Shown: positions 1 through 11,425, counted from the first letter of the stretch. The stretch: DNA of 64,000 nt from Vespa crabro (GCF_910589235.1 NC_060960.1:2286839-2350838), one strand, 5' to 3'. Notes: generated by a model from the letters alone, not told the origin. Program-made: numbers and translations.

Positions 1-543
1 TCTTTTTTAAAATAGAAATGTGCGAATGAAGGAATTTTTATCCTCGAGAATTTTCATAAGTTCTTTTCTTCTTTATTTTCTCCTTTTTTGTTTTTTCTTT
101 TTTTTTTCTTTCGTTTTTCTCTTTTCTCATTTCTCTTTTTTGTATTACGACTTCTCCTCCTATAAAATAAATGAAGGAACGACTAAGACTAGATAGTATG
201 TCATTCGTGAAATTAAGGAAAAGCTCTGGCTGTTGCTCGGATATGTCGCGAGAGATGAGAATGCCGATAGAAATGGTGCTACTACGTGCGTGGAAAGCAA
301 AAGAACGGTTGTATAAAAGATATAGAGAAAGAAATGGAGACAGATAGAAACATTGAGAGAAAGCAATAGAAATAGAGTCGTATGCCTATTCGAATGAATT
401 GTTTGCTTTAAACGGGTCGACTTTTCCTCGTGATTATACGCGTTTAAACGTGCTTGTCAACGAGATGAACGAGAGAAGTGAGAGGAAAAAATACAATTAG
501 AAAATGTAGAAGGACATGAGATAGAGTGGTTTAGGGGGAAAGG

Positions 544-546
<3 letters not shown>
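1..546. other. Upstream AT-rich sequence
   Basis: T-rich and then A/G-rich sequence with no coding signal I can support. It would be upstream of the putative gene. Confidence 0.4.
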
Positions 547-599
<53 letters not shown>

Positions 600-609
600 A
601 AGAGAGAAA
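547..609 (+). repeat. (GA)n microsatellite
   Basis: Near-perfect GA dinucleotides with AAAG interruptions. Confidence 0.95.
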
Positions 610-833
610 GCAAAAGAATTCACAGTGACAGAGACCGGACTATTACTGGAGTCGTTTCTTGTCACCAACGAACCTCTGACTCGTTTTTATCCTTTATCTC
701 AGATTTGTCGACGTTGCTTGCGACTAAAGGATCCTCTTTCCATCCCCGTCCTTTTTTCTATCTTTCTTATCGGTGAAAAAAAATGCATTTACGAGACAAA
801 CATAAACGCTGACTATTTTCCAGAACAAACTAT

Positions 834-836
<3 letters not shown>

Positions 837-897
<61 letters not shown>

Positions 898-900
898 TTT
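837..900. repeat. (TA)n then poly-T
   Basis: About 26 TA units followed by about 12 T. Confidence 0.95.
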
Positions 901-1205
901 CTCATCCTCTCTTTATTTCTCTCTCTTTCTGTCTCCATTTTTGTCTTGTACTTGTGATAGAAAATAATATGAGGATAGTTCGTTTTCATAAGACAATAAA
1001 CTGCAAATTAGCTTGGAATATCTCATTGATAATACCGTTTAAAACTATACATATATTTGATTTTTTTTTCGAAAAATTATTGAACTATTGCAACGTATTA
1101 AAGCTGACATTCTCAAATCTTACGCCAATATCTTTAATGAATGGTTTTGATGAAAACGATAAAGAAGCGTTAACTATAGTAATCAAATAATATAATGCAT
1201 GGGAG

Positions 1206-1206
1206 A

Positions 1207-1250
<44 letters not shown>

Positions 1251-1261
1251 TAATAATAATT
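1206..1261 (+). repeat. (AAT)n microsatellite
   Basis: Trinucleotide run with one AAC interruption. Confidence 0.95.
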
Positions 1262-1786
1262 ATAAACGAACAAATTAAAATTATAGGGAAATATAAGAAT
1301 ATGTATTTGAAAGTTTAACTTGTATTTAATTTTATAAACCATAAATTTAGATTTTAATTATAATATAAAAATAATAATGATATAATCATATAATGATATA
1401 ATATATAATGATCGAACAAAAAACCGTTTATAATATTTCAAGAATTATTTCTTAATATATATCTTCAGTTTAACTAATTTAAAGTGTATTGAAATCGTTC
1501 ATTTGCCATTAGGAACGTTTGCTCATTAAGGTTACTCAACGTTAATACGTTCGTATTTCTCGTTCTTCTTCCTCGTTCTAGAGTGTATTCTTGTTCGTTC
1601 ATTAGACTCGTCTTAACTCTCGTTAGTTTTGTTAAGAGAAGTTCTGAAGGAAACCCAGAGGTCTAAAAGTTACTAAATAGGTACATTTCAAAGCCTGGAC
1701 AAATTCGTGCATGGTGTTGTTCCTTTCGAAAATTTTGCGACGAAGTTGGAGGGCTGAACATCTTAGGAAATAGAGAAAAAGATCAA
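1262..1786. other. AT-rich sequence, nothing recognised
   Basis: Unique AT-rich sequence, with a less AT-rich patch at about 1500-1760. No gene seen. Confidence 0.4.
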
Positions 1787-1787
1787 A

Positions 1788-1818
<31 letters not shown>

Positions 1819-1852
1819 AAGAGAAAGAGAGAAAGAGAGATAGAAAGAGAGA
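1787..1852 (+). repeat. (GA)n microsatellite
   Basis: GA/GAAA run. Confidence 0.95.
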
Positions 1853-2013
1853 CAATTTTGCAATAAGACATAGGTAGAGACCGAGAGCCGAAGAGATAAC
1901 TCGTCGAACGAATGGTTTATCGGTTTTCAATTTAGCCAGCCACACTTCAACGCTATCCTTCGCGACGCGGTATGATTATCTGGTGTGTATGTGTTCCTAA
2001 GCATATATCTAAA

Positions 2014-2086
2014 CGTGTGTATGTGTGTGTGCACACAATAAACGCACACACACACACACACACACATACACATAGACACACACACA
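2014..2086. repeat. (GT)n next to (CA)n
   Basis: GT-rich 2014-2031 is followed by CA-rich 2031-2086, self-complementary and able to form a hairpin. Confidence 0.9.
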
Positions 2087-2228
2087 ATAGTTCGGAAATT
2101 AACACTCAATTTTTGTGAGGCAGTTTTTATCTTTCTTTAAATGTTCAATGTAGTGTTCATGAATTATTGCTCCAACGTAAATTCACTTGAAAGTTATAAG
2201 ATGGACAAAAAATTATTATACTATTCGT

Positions 2229-2231
<3 letters not shown>

Positions 2232-2273
<42 letters not shown>
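2232..2273. repeat. (TA)n microsatellite
   Basis: Uninterrupted AT dinucleotides. Confidence 0.95.
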
Positions 2274-2276
<3 letters not shown>

Positions 2277-2830
2277 ATTATAAAACTAATAAATATATTG
2301 AAGAGTTGTATGGGATAATGCAAAATATATCGTTTCAATTAAACTATTATTCTTAAAATTATTAATATATTAATAAAATGTAAAACAGTTTTAAAATAAC
2401 AATTATGAATCATGAACATAAAGTTTTTGATGACGAAGATAAAATTTTAGGAACACATTCTTTTTTCTTTTTTTATTATATATTCTTTTTTTATTATTTT
2501 TTATTATTTTTTATTATTTATATATTATTTATTTTTATTATCATTATTATAGACTTTGTTTGTCAACAACAATCAATATTGATTTTTTAAATCATTTGTT
2601 CAACTATTTTCTTAATCAAGGTTAAATATGCGCGTTAAAATAATTCATTTTCAGTTAAAGTTAATATTTTATCAATTTTCTGTATTTCATCATAAAAATT
2701 ATTTTACGAACTTTCTTCTTTTCTTTTTTTATTCTGTCTTTTTTCTTTTTTTTTTTTTTTACTTTGTCCGTTTTACTATTAATTGATCAGAATAAAGCTC
2801 ACATATTATATTTAACTCAATTCAATTTTA

Positions 2831-2839
2831 CTCTCTCTT

Positions 2840-2900
<61 letters not shown>
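2831..2900 (+). repeat. (CT)n microsatellite
   Basis: CT run with TTT interruptions. Confidence 0.95.
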
Positions 2901-2901
<1 letters not shown>

Positions 2902-3053
2902 GAATCGACATCCGAAAGAGACGCACAGTTTTCGGCATTTTTTCTTCACGATCGGTTCCACAAATCGACGCACGTCGCGAACGGGGATACATCGGTTCGA
3001 ACGTCGCACAGTAAATTATTTTTTGCTTCGTTATCTCGTCATTTTTGTCCTTT

Positions 3054-3108
3054 TCTCTCTCTCTCTCTCTCTATTTCTCTCTCTCTTTCTCCTTCTCTTT
3101 CTCTCTAT
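3054..3108 (+). repeat. (CT)n microsatellite
   Basis: Imperfect CT run inside the promoter-like region. Confidence 0.95.
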
Positions 3109-3395
3109 TTGGTGGTAGTCGCGATACCACAATCCCTAAAATATTTATGCGCATAGATATCGCTATCATGTGCGTCGGATCGTACGTTCAATACGATAGA
3201 ACACACCGAATCGATAATATCACGTTCGTTCGAACGTCTAGCAACGTGACGTGTCAAGCTCGAAAATATACATAAATAGTATGTGTACCAACAAAACCAG
3301 TGGTCTTTCAAAGTCAGAAGGAACGTAAAATTCTCAGAAGTATCTCTTCGATTATCGACTATTATTACGTCTAAATACGATCAAAGATATAAACT

Positions 3396-3396
3396 A

Positions 3397-3429
<33 letters not shown>

Positions 3430-3439
3430 GAAAAAAAAA
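3396..3439 (+). repeat. Poly-A tract
   Basis: A run of about 27 A, then A-rich sequence. Confidence 0.95.
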
Positions 3440-3771
3440 GTAAAGGTACCAAAATAATATAAAAGAGAAAAAAGATAAACGACATTCAGTGCCGATGAGA
3501 GTGTATCGTGAGTACGAGAGATAATAGTGTGATAAGAATTTTGGTGTCGGTGTAAAAATAGAGTTAAGTAAAAATTCATTGGCTTGTGCGTATCGACTAG
3601 CATGTGCAGTGTTTTTGTCAACCATTTCTTTTTGTATTGTTTTTAATAAAATCGTTATCTTTAACGTGGCTGGGATCGTGAACTCCGTTATCGATCCGCT
3701 CAGCGGAACGAACGCGAATTGTCAAGCGATAAATGAATGTTGTTACGCCGGCTAGTCGTGATCGTGACGGT

Positions 3772-3828
3772 GAAGAAGAAGAAGAAGAAGAAGAAGAAGA
3801 AAAACAAGAAGAAGAAAAAGAAGAGAAA
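3772..3828 (+). repeat. (GAA)n tract upstream of the start codon
   Basis: Imperfect (GAA)n with one AAC interruption, ending about 60 bases before the ATG at 3890. It would lie in the 5' leader, or encode polylysine if the upstream ATG at 3737 were used. Length variation here could affect the leader. Confidence 0.9.
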
Positions 3829-3889
3829 GTCAAGGCACGTTAGCATCACTCGATTTAAATTCATAAATGTGCGAGAGGAGGAGCCCACA

Positions 3890-3935
3890 ATGGTGGCTCG
3901 AGTCCCGCAACAAGTTCTACTGCTACTCGTACTCG
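3890..3935 (+). CDS. Candidate first coding exon encoding a signal peptide
   Basis: The ATG at 3890 sits in a near-ideal insect start context (ACAATGG). It opens 15 codons plus one base reading MVARVPQQVLLLLVL, a short charged start followed by a leucine/valine core, which is the pattern of an ER signal peptide. The frame reaches CTCG and then GTAAGT at 3936-3941, a consensus 5' splice site, so the exon ends in phase 1. The exon is less AT-rich than its surroundings. An upstream in-frame ATG at 3737 would add about 51 residues, largely lysine from a (GAA)n tract. An out-of-frame ATG at 3867 would overlap the exon as an upstream ORF. I prefer 3890 for its context and peptide. The product would be secreted or membrane-bound; the gene is not identifiable from 15 residues. 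Chance occurrence is possible but unlikely given the combined signals. Confidence 0.62.
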
Positions 3936-4354
3936 GTAAGTAGAACCAGAATTCCCTTCCTCTCTAAATTTAGGCTTTTCGCCCGGGTTACTACGATCGT
4001 TCAGCAATACCTTGATAGTACATCGAAAGTCTACGATTTTACGAGTTTATTCAAGGAAACTTTATGAAACCTCTATGTGTCGCTTTTTATATATTTTTTA
4101 TATGAAATAGGAAAGGGGTAGAAGAATGCTACTTAACATTTTCGTCAAATGAAATTTTTACAAGTTTTGTATATTTGATTTCTTTTTGGTGAAATGTAAA
4201 AAAAGAGAAAGTGCAGTAAACAAACAAAAATGCAAAATTCAAAGCCATTCCAATGTAAACGTCAATAATCTTGTTATTTTTTGTTGAAACAGAAAGATTC
4301 TGTATAGTGATCATATACACGGTACGTTTATTTTAATACAATTTTAAACTCTTT
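3936..4354 (+). other. Start of the putative giant first intron
   Basis: Begins with GTAAGT. The sequence becomes AT-rich unique DNA with no further coding signal. The rest of the window is interpreted as intronic to the same transcript unless one of the candidate internal exons is real. Confidence 0.5.
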
Positions 4355-4398
4355 ATTATATATACATATATACATACATACATACATACACACACACC

Positions 4399-4450
<52 letters not shown>
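4355..4450. repeat. Compound (TACA)n/(CA)n/(TA)n
   Basis: Three adjoining simple-repeat types. Confidence 0.95.
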
Positions 4451-4452
<2 letters not shown>

Positions 4453-4670
4453 GCTTTAAGATTTTACAGTCTAAATATGTACACTTGTTCTGCTTGGATA
4501 AATTCTACTTTACGTCGGTTATAATTGTAATTTTCTTGTGCTAATGAAATATACAGAATAGGAACAAGCTTATTCGAAGAAAGACAGTGTAATTTACAAG
4601 GAAATTGTAATTCGAGTAGTGTTACGTTGCTCTTATGTCTTAAACACGAAAACTCGCGTTTCTAGTTTCT

Positions 4671-4726
4671 ACGTTACTTTTTTCTGTTTCTCTATCTTTC
4701 TTTTTCTCTCTCTCTTTCTCTCTTTC

Positions 4727-4763
<37 letters not shown>

Positions 4764-4850
4764 CTCTCTCTTTTTCTTTTTATCTCTGTCTTAAAAAAAA
4801 AAAGAGAAAAACAGAAGAAAAAGAGAGAAAAAGAGAGGCAAAAAAAAATA
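4671..4850. repeat. Pyrimidine tract abutting a purine tract
   Basis: A (CT)n/T-rich run (4671-4791) is followed at once by an A/(GA)-rich run (4792-4850). The two halves can pair as a long imperfect hairpin. Confidence 0.8.
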
Positions 4851-5413
4851 GGTAGAACCGACGTTATAATCCGGTACTTTTGGAATTCTTGTTTCCGTCA
4901 CACTTTTCATCACACGCCCTTGATCTCGTTTCCGGAAAAAGATTTCGAACTTCGTGTTATTTCCTGATTTTCTTTTCCTTTTCTCTTCCCTCAATCGTTT
5001 TAAAACTCAATGTTGAAAATGAAATGTCTCGTTTTTTAAAATCATCTCATTAATTTTTCTTTTTCTTTTTCTTTTTTTTCTTTATCTTTCGTTTTATTTT
5101 TCTCTTCGAAGCGAGACTTTATTTCTTTTTATATTTATTTTTCTCTTCTCGAAGTGAGACTTCACTTTTCTCTTTAAATATTCTCTAGAAATAAAGAACT
5201 ATTGATCCGAATCTTTGAAATGCAATAACATGAAAGTAATAGTGGGACTTTAATTAACCAGCCTCTCGCGACAAGGATAGAAATGAATAAAGTTTCATCA
5301 AAGAACAATAGCAAAGAGGTGTTGAAAGACCGACGTTTAAGGAGAACAAGAAAGGAACCTGTAGTTTCGTTCTTGATAATCAAACGGAGCGAGTAGTGAG
5401 TACCTATCTCTAG
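4851..5413. other. Unique sequence, nothing recognised
   Basis: Includes two similar segments, TTTTTCTCTTCGAAGCGAGACTT-like, near 5098 and 5140. No gene seen. Confidence 0.4.
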
Positions 5414-5472
5414 TCAGACGTTCCAAAGAGTTCAATCATGCGTAATGATAACCCCTTCGAACGCAATACAAA
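5414..5472 (+). CDS. Weak candidate exon (phase 0 in, phase 2 out)
   Basis: Preceded by TATCTCTAG and followed by GTGAGT at 5473. It is open in one frame (SDVPKSSIMRNDNPFERNTK). Its incoming phase does not match the exon at 3890, so it could only be an alternative first exon (there is an internal ATG at 5449) or chance. Confidence 0.12.
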
Positions 5473-5735
5473 GTGAGTACCAATAGCAATTAGAGTCTAA
5501 TTTTCTTACGACTTACGTTGTATGCATTGCTATTTACAATATTTACTTTCTCTAATGTCTGACCATATCGTAAATAGTTTTACTAATGAAATACAATCTG
5601 ATAAAATTGATCAGTTTATTTCTTTATTCAATGATGTTTACGTTGGAAATATGTTTTGCCCATTCGGAAAAGTTTATTTGTCTTTATTTATATTACAAAT
5701 TATATTTAAACATCGCTGATTCTATAATATATACT

Positions 5736-5743
5736 TATGTATG

Positions 5744-5796
<53 letters not shown>

Positions 5797-5806
5797 GTAT
5801 GTATTT
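5736..5806. repeat. Compound (TATG)n/(TA)n
   Basis: TATG units flank a central TA run. Confidence 0.95.
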
Positions 5807-6462
5807 ATTTATATATGTATTTATTTTCGAAGACTTTTCTCAATCAGGATAGCAAGTAATATTTTATATAATATATCAGCGAAATTTGATTTATTTTGAT
5901 CTCTAAGGGGAACGTCGGTTTATCGTCTGTAAGCGAGATATAGTACTTAAAAGGAGTATATAAACTAGAATGTTATATACATGTGAATGAATATATACAT
6001 ACACTTATGCACATTTATAAATGTAAAGCATCATACATTCATAACTTTTATCCGAAACGAGTAGTAGGTAAAAGCATTGAAGAAAGAAAAAAAAACAAAA
6101 ACAAAAAGAAAAGAAAAAAATAACAGAAGGTAAGGATGATTAGTCTAATTTTATCGTTATCGCCGTTTTTCCAAACGGTCATTTCTTCGCTACTTTATAA
6201 ACATGAGAACTGAAAAATGCCACGTCGTCAAAGAATATCGCGTGAAAATTTTCACCGCTCCATTTCACCGAGTTCATATAATTCCATGATATTAAAGGTG
6301 GTGAATAGAATGGTGAAGGAGAGATGGCAGAACGGGGAGGAGGTTTAAAAAGCCTCTCGTTTTCCTTTTATGCATTCGAAACGACGTCCTTTAACTCAGT
6401 ACGCAAATATTTAGGTAATAATTATATAGTGAGAAGTGATAGAAATTGTTTATTTCTAAAAC

Positions 6463-6534
<72 letters not shown>

Positions 6535-6551
6535 AAGAACAACAACAACAA
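6463..6551 (+). repeat. (AAT)n then (AAC)n
   Basis: About 23 AAT units, then short AAC units. Confidence 0.95.
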
Positions 6552-6683
6552 TTATAACAACGATTATTATACATACTCTAATTATTTGTTTACATAACGT
6601 TCGAATAGTTCATATATAATTGATGACAATATGTTAAATATAAAGAATAAAGAGTGATCATAGTATCGAAATGCGATAGTATT

Positions 6684-6750
6684 CCGCATCATTAATTGTC
6701 TGTACGCATTCGATAAACAATTCGGTACAGCCGCTTTGGCCAATTTGTGG
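6684..6750. promoter_or_regulatory. Copy A of a duplicated composite motif
   Basis: Contains, in order, CCGCATCATTAAT (6684), CGATAAACAA (6711, forkhead-like) and CTTTGGCCAATTTGTGG (6734-6750). The same three blocks recur in the same order at 7825-7916. The sequence is unique and CpG-containing, which suggests a duplicated cis-regulatory element. The function is inferred. Confidence 0.5.
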
Positions 6751-7464
6751 GTTTACGATCCGGCGTCAGTTTTCGTTCGATAGGTCGATTAAACGGTTTA
6801 TCGACGCGCGAATGGCACATTATTTTCGTGAAAAGCGACTTTTCCGGCTGGTTATATTATGTTTTACGTGAATATTATTTGTAATTAAAGATGCGTTATT
6901 TGATCTCACATTTGCGATAGTTGATTGTCGTAAGTTTATTTTAATGTTTACGACAGTCATATTTAGCGTCTTTGTTCGAATTTAATTTGTAATACGTAAT
7001 GCGATACTATATTAGTTGATCAGTTTTTAAAAGCAAAAAAGAAAACAAAAAGAAAAAAGAAAATAGATAAAAAGCAAGGGAAAAATATTGGAACAATCAA
7101 TTCGAACTGTTCCCAGTCTAAATGTAACGAAAAGTTCCAATATAAAATATTATAGGTGGTGCGATTAAATAACAAACTACGTTCCGATCTTTCGACATGC
7201 ACTGATACTTGAAAATACATTATTGTGTACAGATTCTATTGATTTCATGAATTTTATGAATACATCTTCGAACGCAATATGTAAATTACTGTGCAACGTT
7301 GCTCGTCGATATCTGCCACATACGAAAATACTAATTTTCGATCAAATTGACAAACGCATCCGCAAGAAGATAGAAATTGATAGGAAATGCTTCATATACG
7401 TAAACTATTTTCCATATTCATACTTTTTATATTATATGCAAGATAAATAATTCAAATGCATAAC

Positions 7465-7480
7465 TCTATCTCTCTCTCTT

Positions 7481-7547
<67 letters not shown>

Positions 7548-7566
7548 TTCTCTCTCTATCTCTTCC
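7465..7566 (+). repeat. (CT)n microsatellite
   Basis: About 100 bases of CT with regular TTT interruptions, suggesting a higher-order unit. Confidence 0.95.
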
Positions 7567-7599
7567 TATATTTTTATAGATTACAAGTAGTAGTTTTCA

Positions 7600-7960
7600 A
7601 AATGGATCTAACAACAAAGTGGTAAACTCGAAAATGACAGATCGATCAAATTTCAACGTTAATCGATCACAAGACTGCACTTTCTGAAGATGATCGACGC
7701 TTTAGAAGTTTCCTTTGAAGATTCAACAGTTTTCGCGAGGCAGAGGACGGCCATTAGTCAACCGTCGAGACGGAAACATCGATACGCTTTCGTCCGATCA
7801 TTGAGAATGTGCATACGGTTCCAGCCGCATCGTTAATACGTTCGGAAACACTCGATAAACGAGGCTACATCGTTCGCCGCAGCCACGCGTGCTGATCGAC
7901 TTTGGCCAATTTGCGGATTATACCGTAGTTTCGATCGTTTCAATCGGACAGCAAGCTGCT
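7600..7960. other. CpG-rich unique island in the intron
   Basis: Less AT-rich than its flanks, with many CpG dinucleotides and no simple repeat or long frame. It contains motif copy B. A plausible intronic enhancer, but conservation cannot be assessed here. Confidence 0.35.
7825..7916. promoter_or_regulatory. Copy B of the duplicated composite motif
   Basis: CCGCATCGTTAAT (7825), CGATAAAC (7853) and CTTTGGCCAATTTGCGG (7900-7916). The spacing from block 1 to block 2 matches copy A within one base (27 against 28). Copy B has about 24 extra bases before block 3. It lies inside a CpG-rich island at about 7600-7960. Confidence 0.5.
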
Positions 7961-8093
7961 CAATATTGCAGTCGTACTTCTCTTCTACTACTAAAAGCTT
8001 CTCTACAATCTAGAATTTAGGGAATGCTTAGATTATCGACCTTTGACAAATTTAAATACGTATGCATTCGGTGAAACGTTTTAATTAATTTCA

Positions 8094-8095
8094 GG
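8094..8095 (+). other. Weak recursive-splice-like junction
   Basis: AATTAATTTCAG|GTAATA: an acceptor-type sequence joined directly to a donor-type sequence. The pyrimidine tract is short and the donor lacks the +5 G. Confidence 0.15.
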
Positions 8096-8249
8096 TAATA
8101 ATAGAATTTTAATTACGCTTCTAACAGAGTATTTCTTTTTAATTCTCATTAATGTTTAAATGCAATTTTTATCAATGCGTTACATTGTCGAAATAATGTT
8201 ATCTTTTTTTTTACAATTCCATGAATTCATTGTCAAATGTATATTAAGA

Positions 8250-8250
8250 G

Positions 8251-8331
<81 letters not shown>
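8250..8331. repeat. Compound (TA)n-(GA)n
   Basis: TA run to about 8304, then an uninterrupted GA run. Confidence 0.95.
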
Positions 8332-8334
<3 letters not shown>

Positions 8335-8482
8335 CTTTTTTAAAACTGTATGAAAGTTTTAACGAAAAAAAATAAAAAGAGAAAAATCTCGTCAGGAACG
8401 AAATTACGTTCGTTCTTTCATAGATGAAATCCACCATTTGCAATACTTCTGAAAGTCATAAGCCGTTTTTACCTTTTTCTGC

Positions 8483-8483
8483 A

Positions 8484-8526
<43 letters not shown>

Positions 8527-8550
8527 TTGTATATATATATATATATATAT
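8483..8550. repeat. Compound (CT)n-(TA)n
   Basis: CT run followed by TA run. A mirror-like counterpart of the repeat at 8250-8331. Confidence 0.95.
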
Positions 8551-8695
8551 AACTAAGGATATCCTTCTGTTCGAATCATACCAAGTAAGTCCATTATCGG
8601 TTAAAAGTTTCGTTAGTGCCTTGCACTACCATCTACAGCGGAAGTTGTATCTCGTTGGTAGGTTCTCGCTTCAATTCTGCATCTCTATCGTTTAC

Positions 8696-8724
8696 GATAA
8701 AGATAGAAAGATAGAAAGATAGAA

Positions 8725-8774
<50 letters not shown>

Positions 8775-8880
8775 GAAAGCGATACAGAATCTGAACGTAA
8801 CGATATCGAACATCTTTCCTTTTTCTCTCTTTCTCTCTCTCTCTCTCTATCTCTCTTTATCTTTTTCTAGTTTTCTCTTC
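8696..8880. repeat. (GATA/GAAA)n, (GA)n and, after a spacer, (CT)n
   Basis: GATAGAAA units at 8696-8726, GA to 8779, and a CT run at 8818-8880. Confidence 0.93.
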
Positions 8881-9433
8881 TTAGAAAATGCTCGATCTCG
8901 TTGACTTACTTTGTTCAACAAGAACAAAACTTTTCCCTCGCGAGAAGTTCACCGTCGGTATCGTCTTATTTCGCGATTTAACCATTTCGAGATCGGAGCT
9001 ATCGGTTTCGAAACTTTCAATCTCCACGATTACATTAAATCCAAACGATTTTAAAAGATCTTTACACGATATCTTGCTCCTTTACGAGTTATATATTCGG
9101 AAAGGTCTTAGCAATATGGTCAAATATTACTAAAAATATTATACAAGAATACATAAGTATTATGTAGTATCGAGTCGAGTAGAGTGAGAGAAAGAAAGAG
9201 TACCTATCGAAGATTTTAATCCTTTAATTTTATTTTTCAAATGAATTTAATTCCAACGAATGAACTATTACATCCAAGGTCTTATACGTATATTAAAGCC
9301 ATTCAAGGTACAACGATCTTCAACTCTTAATGCTATTAATATTCTTGAGTTTGTTCTAATGCCAAGAGTAAGGTCTGAAATATACAAGGCGGTCTATTTT
9401 AAAGTAACTAACCGATTAAACGTCCAGAAACGT

Positions 9434-9482
9434 ATTCTCTTTCTCTCTCTTTTTCTTCTCTTCTTTTTCTCTTTTTTCTCTT

Positions 9483-9533
<51 letters not shown>

Positions 9534-9580
9534 CTCTTTTCTCTCACTTTCTCTATCTATATATCTATCTATCTATCTTC
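9434..9580 (+). repeat. Pyrimidine tract with (CT)n and (CTAT)n
   Basis: Nearly pure C/T for over 120 bases, then CTAT units. Confidence 0.95.
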
Positions 9581-10006
9581 ACCTCACTCTCGAAGTTGCT
9601 AATTTCCACGTAGAAAAGTGGAACGATAATCGACACGAAAATGGAACGTCCAATACAGAAACGTATACCCAGTGGTACACTAAAGAGACTCACGTGATTT
9701 TGCGACTTGTGTAAAACGCTTAACGAAACTGCGATCGCTCGTTGCTCATCAGTTGTAGACGATACGTTAACAAAAACGTAAAACAATTTTATCATTGTGA
9801 TTTCCCACGGTGGAGAAGTGTGTAAAAAACGACAGAAAGAAAGAGAAAAAATAAAAAATAAAACGAAAAAGAAAAAAGAAAAAGAATAAATACATAATCT
9901 GATATTTCAGAAGAGTTCCGAATTAAATCAACCGACGAATTATTTTATTTCATTAAGAGCCCTTAAGTACACAGAAGACTCTCGTTTCTTATTTCATCGT
10001 CCTGTG

Positions 10007-10008
<2 letters not shown>
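9581..10008. other. Unique sequence, nothing recognised
   Basis: A short minus-strand frame over a less AT-rich patch (9595-9800) has no recognisable features. Confidence 0.4.
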
Positions 10009-10049
<41 letters not shown>

Positions 10050-10077
10050 CTCTCTCTCTCTCTCTCTATTTCTCCCT
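10009..10077 (+). repeat. (CT)n microsatellite
   Basis: CT run with two ATCCC/ATTT breaks. Confidence 0.95.
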
Positions 10078-11049
10078 TGAGGTTGAGTATTAGATCCATC
10101 GTACGATGGTTAGGAAGCAATCAAATTACGATGAGATGAGTCGTGAGAGTTCATCATATTCTTGTTAAGCTGGCTTAAGCTGATAAGACAACTTGCGTCT
10201 ATCTCTCATCCTCTATTCTATTTCTATCTATATCTTTTTATATCTATCTGTCTCTTTCATTACTCTTCTCTTTCCTCGATCGTTGGTTTGTCTTCTTTTT
10301 TAACGCTCATCCTTGTGATTTTCTAAGCAGTAAAACAAATAGTAAGGAAACACTTACAATAAGAACAGTTTTTATAATTACGCTACTTAATATTATTCTC
10401 TATGTACTGTGTTTTATAGCATGTTTGAATTGATTTAAGCATTCTATTAGTACTACGAATTTTATAAAAAGAATAATGAAAAGAAAAATATGTAGAAATA
10501 TATATGTATATATTATTAAGTTAATAAAAATATAACTAGAAAAAATATAAGTATATAAATATTAAATTAACAAAAATATAAGAAAAGCAATACATCGAAT
10601 CATTAAAGAACACAGTAAATTTTTTCAACATTTTCATATACATTTCTTTAAGATAAATTAAACATCAAGCGTCTAATCGCGTTTGCTGTTTCATTAATTT
10701 CAACTACTTTTACAAGGTCGCTTCTTTAATATCTAATGTATATTGATTTCCTCGTCGGAGTTTCTGATTGTTCATAAATATTTTTTTTTAAATATCCTAA
10801 TTAACATTCCTTATACAATGCTGCGAATAATAATCAAGTATATATATAAATTAAAATTAATTATACAATCGCGACTTTTCTAGGCCTAAAGGATGTTTTT
10901 CGAAATTTCACGTTGGATTATTATGATCGTATGCCACGTATATTGGTCAAACTGTTTAAAATGTCAACAGATGTGGCTAACGCTAATTACTCAGTACATA
11001 ACAGCCGGCAACCACAATACAACCCTATCGAAAATTACGAGTTTAGCAT
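10078..11049. other. AT-rich sequence, nothing recognised
   Basis: Mostly AT-rich. The patch at 10880-11048 is less so but lacks splice-site pairs. Confidence 0.4.
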
Positions 11050-11097
<48 letters not shown>

Positions 11098-11116
11098 ATT
11101 TTCTCTCTTTCACTCT
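11050..11116 (+). repeat. (CT)n microsatellite
   Basis: CT run. Confidence 0.95.
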
Positions 11117-11421
11117 GTTTAATGCAAAACGAACTAACTGCATGAACTTTATACATATAGGTATACAATTACATATACATACGTATGCATATGTATCGAC
11201 CTATATAATTGTACATAGAAATATAAGTATATACCTATATACGTATATTATAGGAAGCAGCACGTTTAAATTCGGTATGTTATTCGGAAACATTTAATAA
11301 GTTTCCTTCAGTTCATTATCATAATTATCAAAAACTCATTAAAATTTCGAACATCCTTACATATTATCGATCGAACTCAAATTAAATTATTGACTTAAAA
11401 TTATGTTATTTGTGTACCGAA

Positions 11422-11425
<4 letters not shown>

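Larger units (their letters stand above)
2900..3700 (+). promoter_or_regulatory. Candidate promoter / 5' leader region
   Basis: Between simple repeats this stretch contains CpG-rich unique sequence, notably 2900-3015, 3110-3270 and 3660-3735, directly upstream of the candidate signal-peptide exon. In insects with germline methylation, CpG retention often marks promoters and 5' ends. An initiator-like TTCAGTG lies at about 3486-3492, but no matching downstream promoter element is present at the expected spacing. No TATA box stands out. The transcription start cannot be placed by eye. Confidence 0.35.

Noticed and set aside
8250..8331. (TA)n-(GA)n compound considered as a transposon end
   Set aside because: No inverted partner or target duplication; explained as a compound microsatellite.
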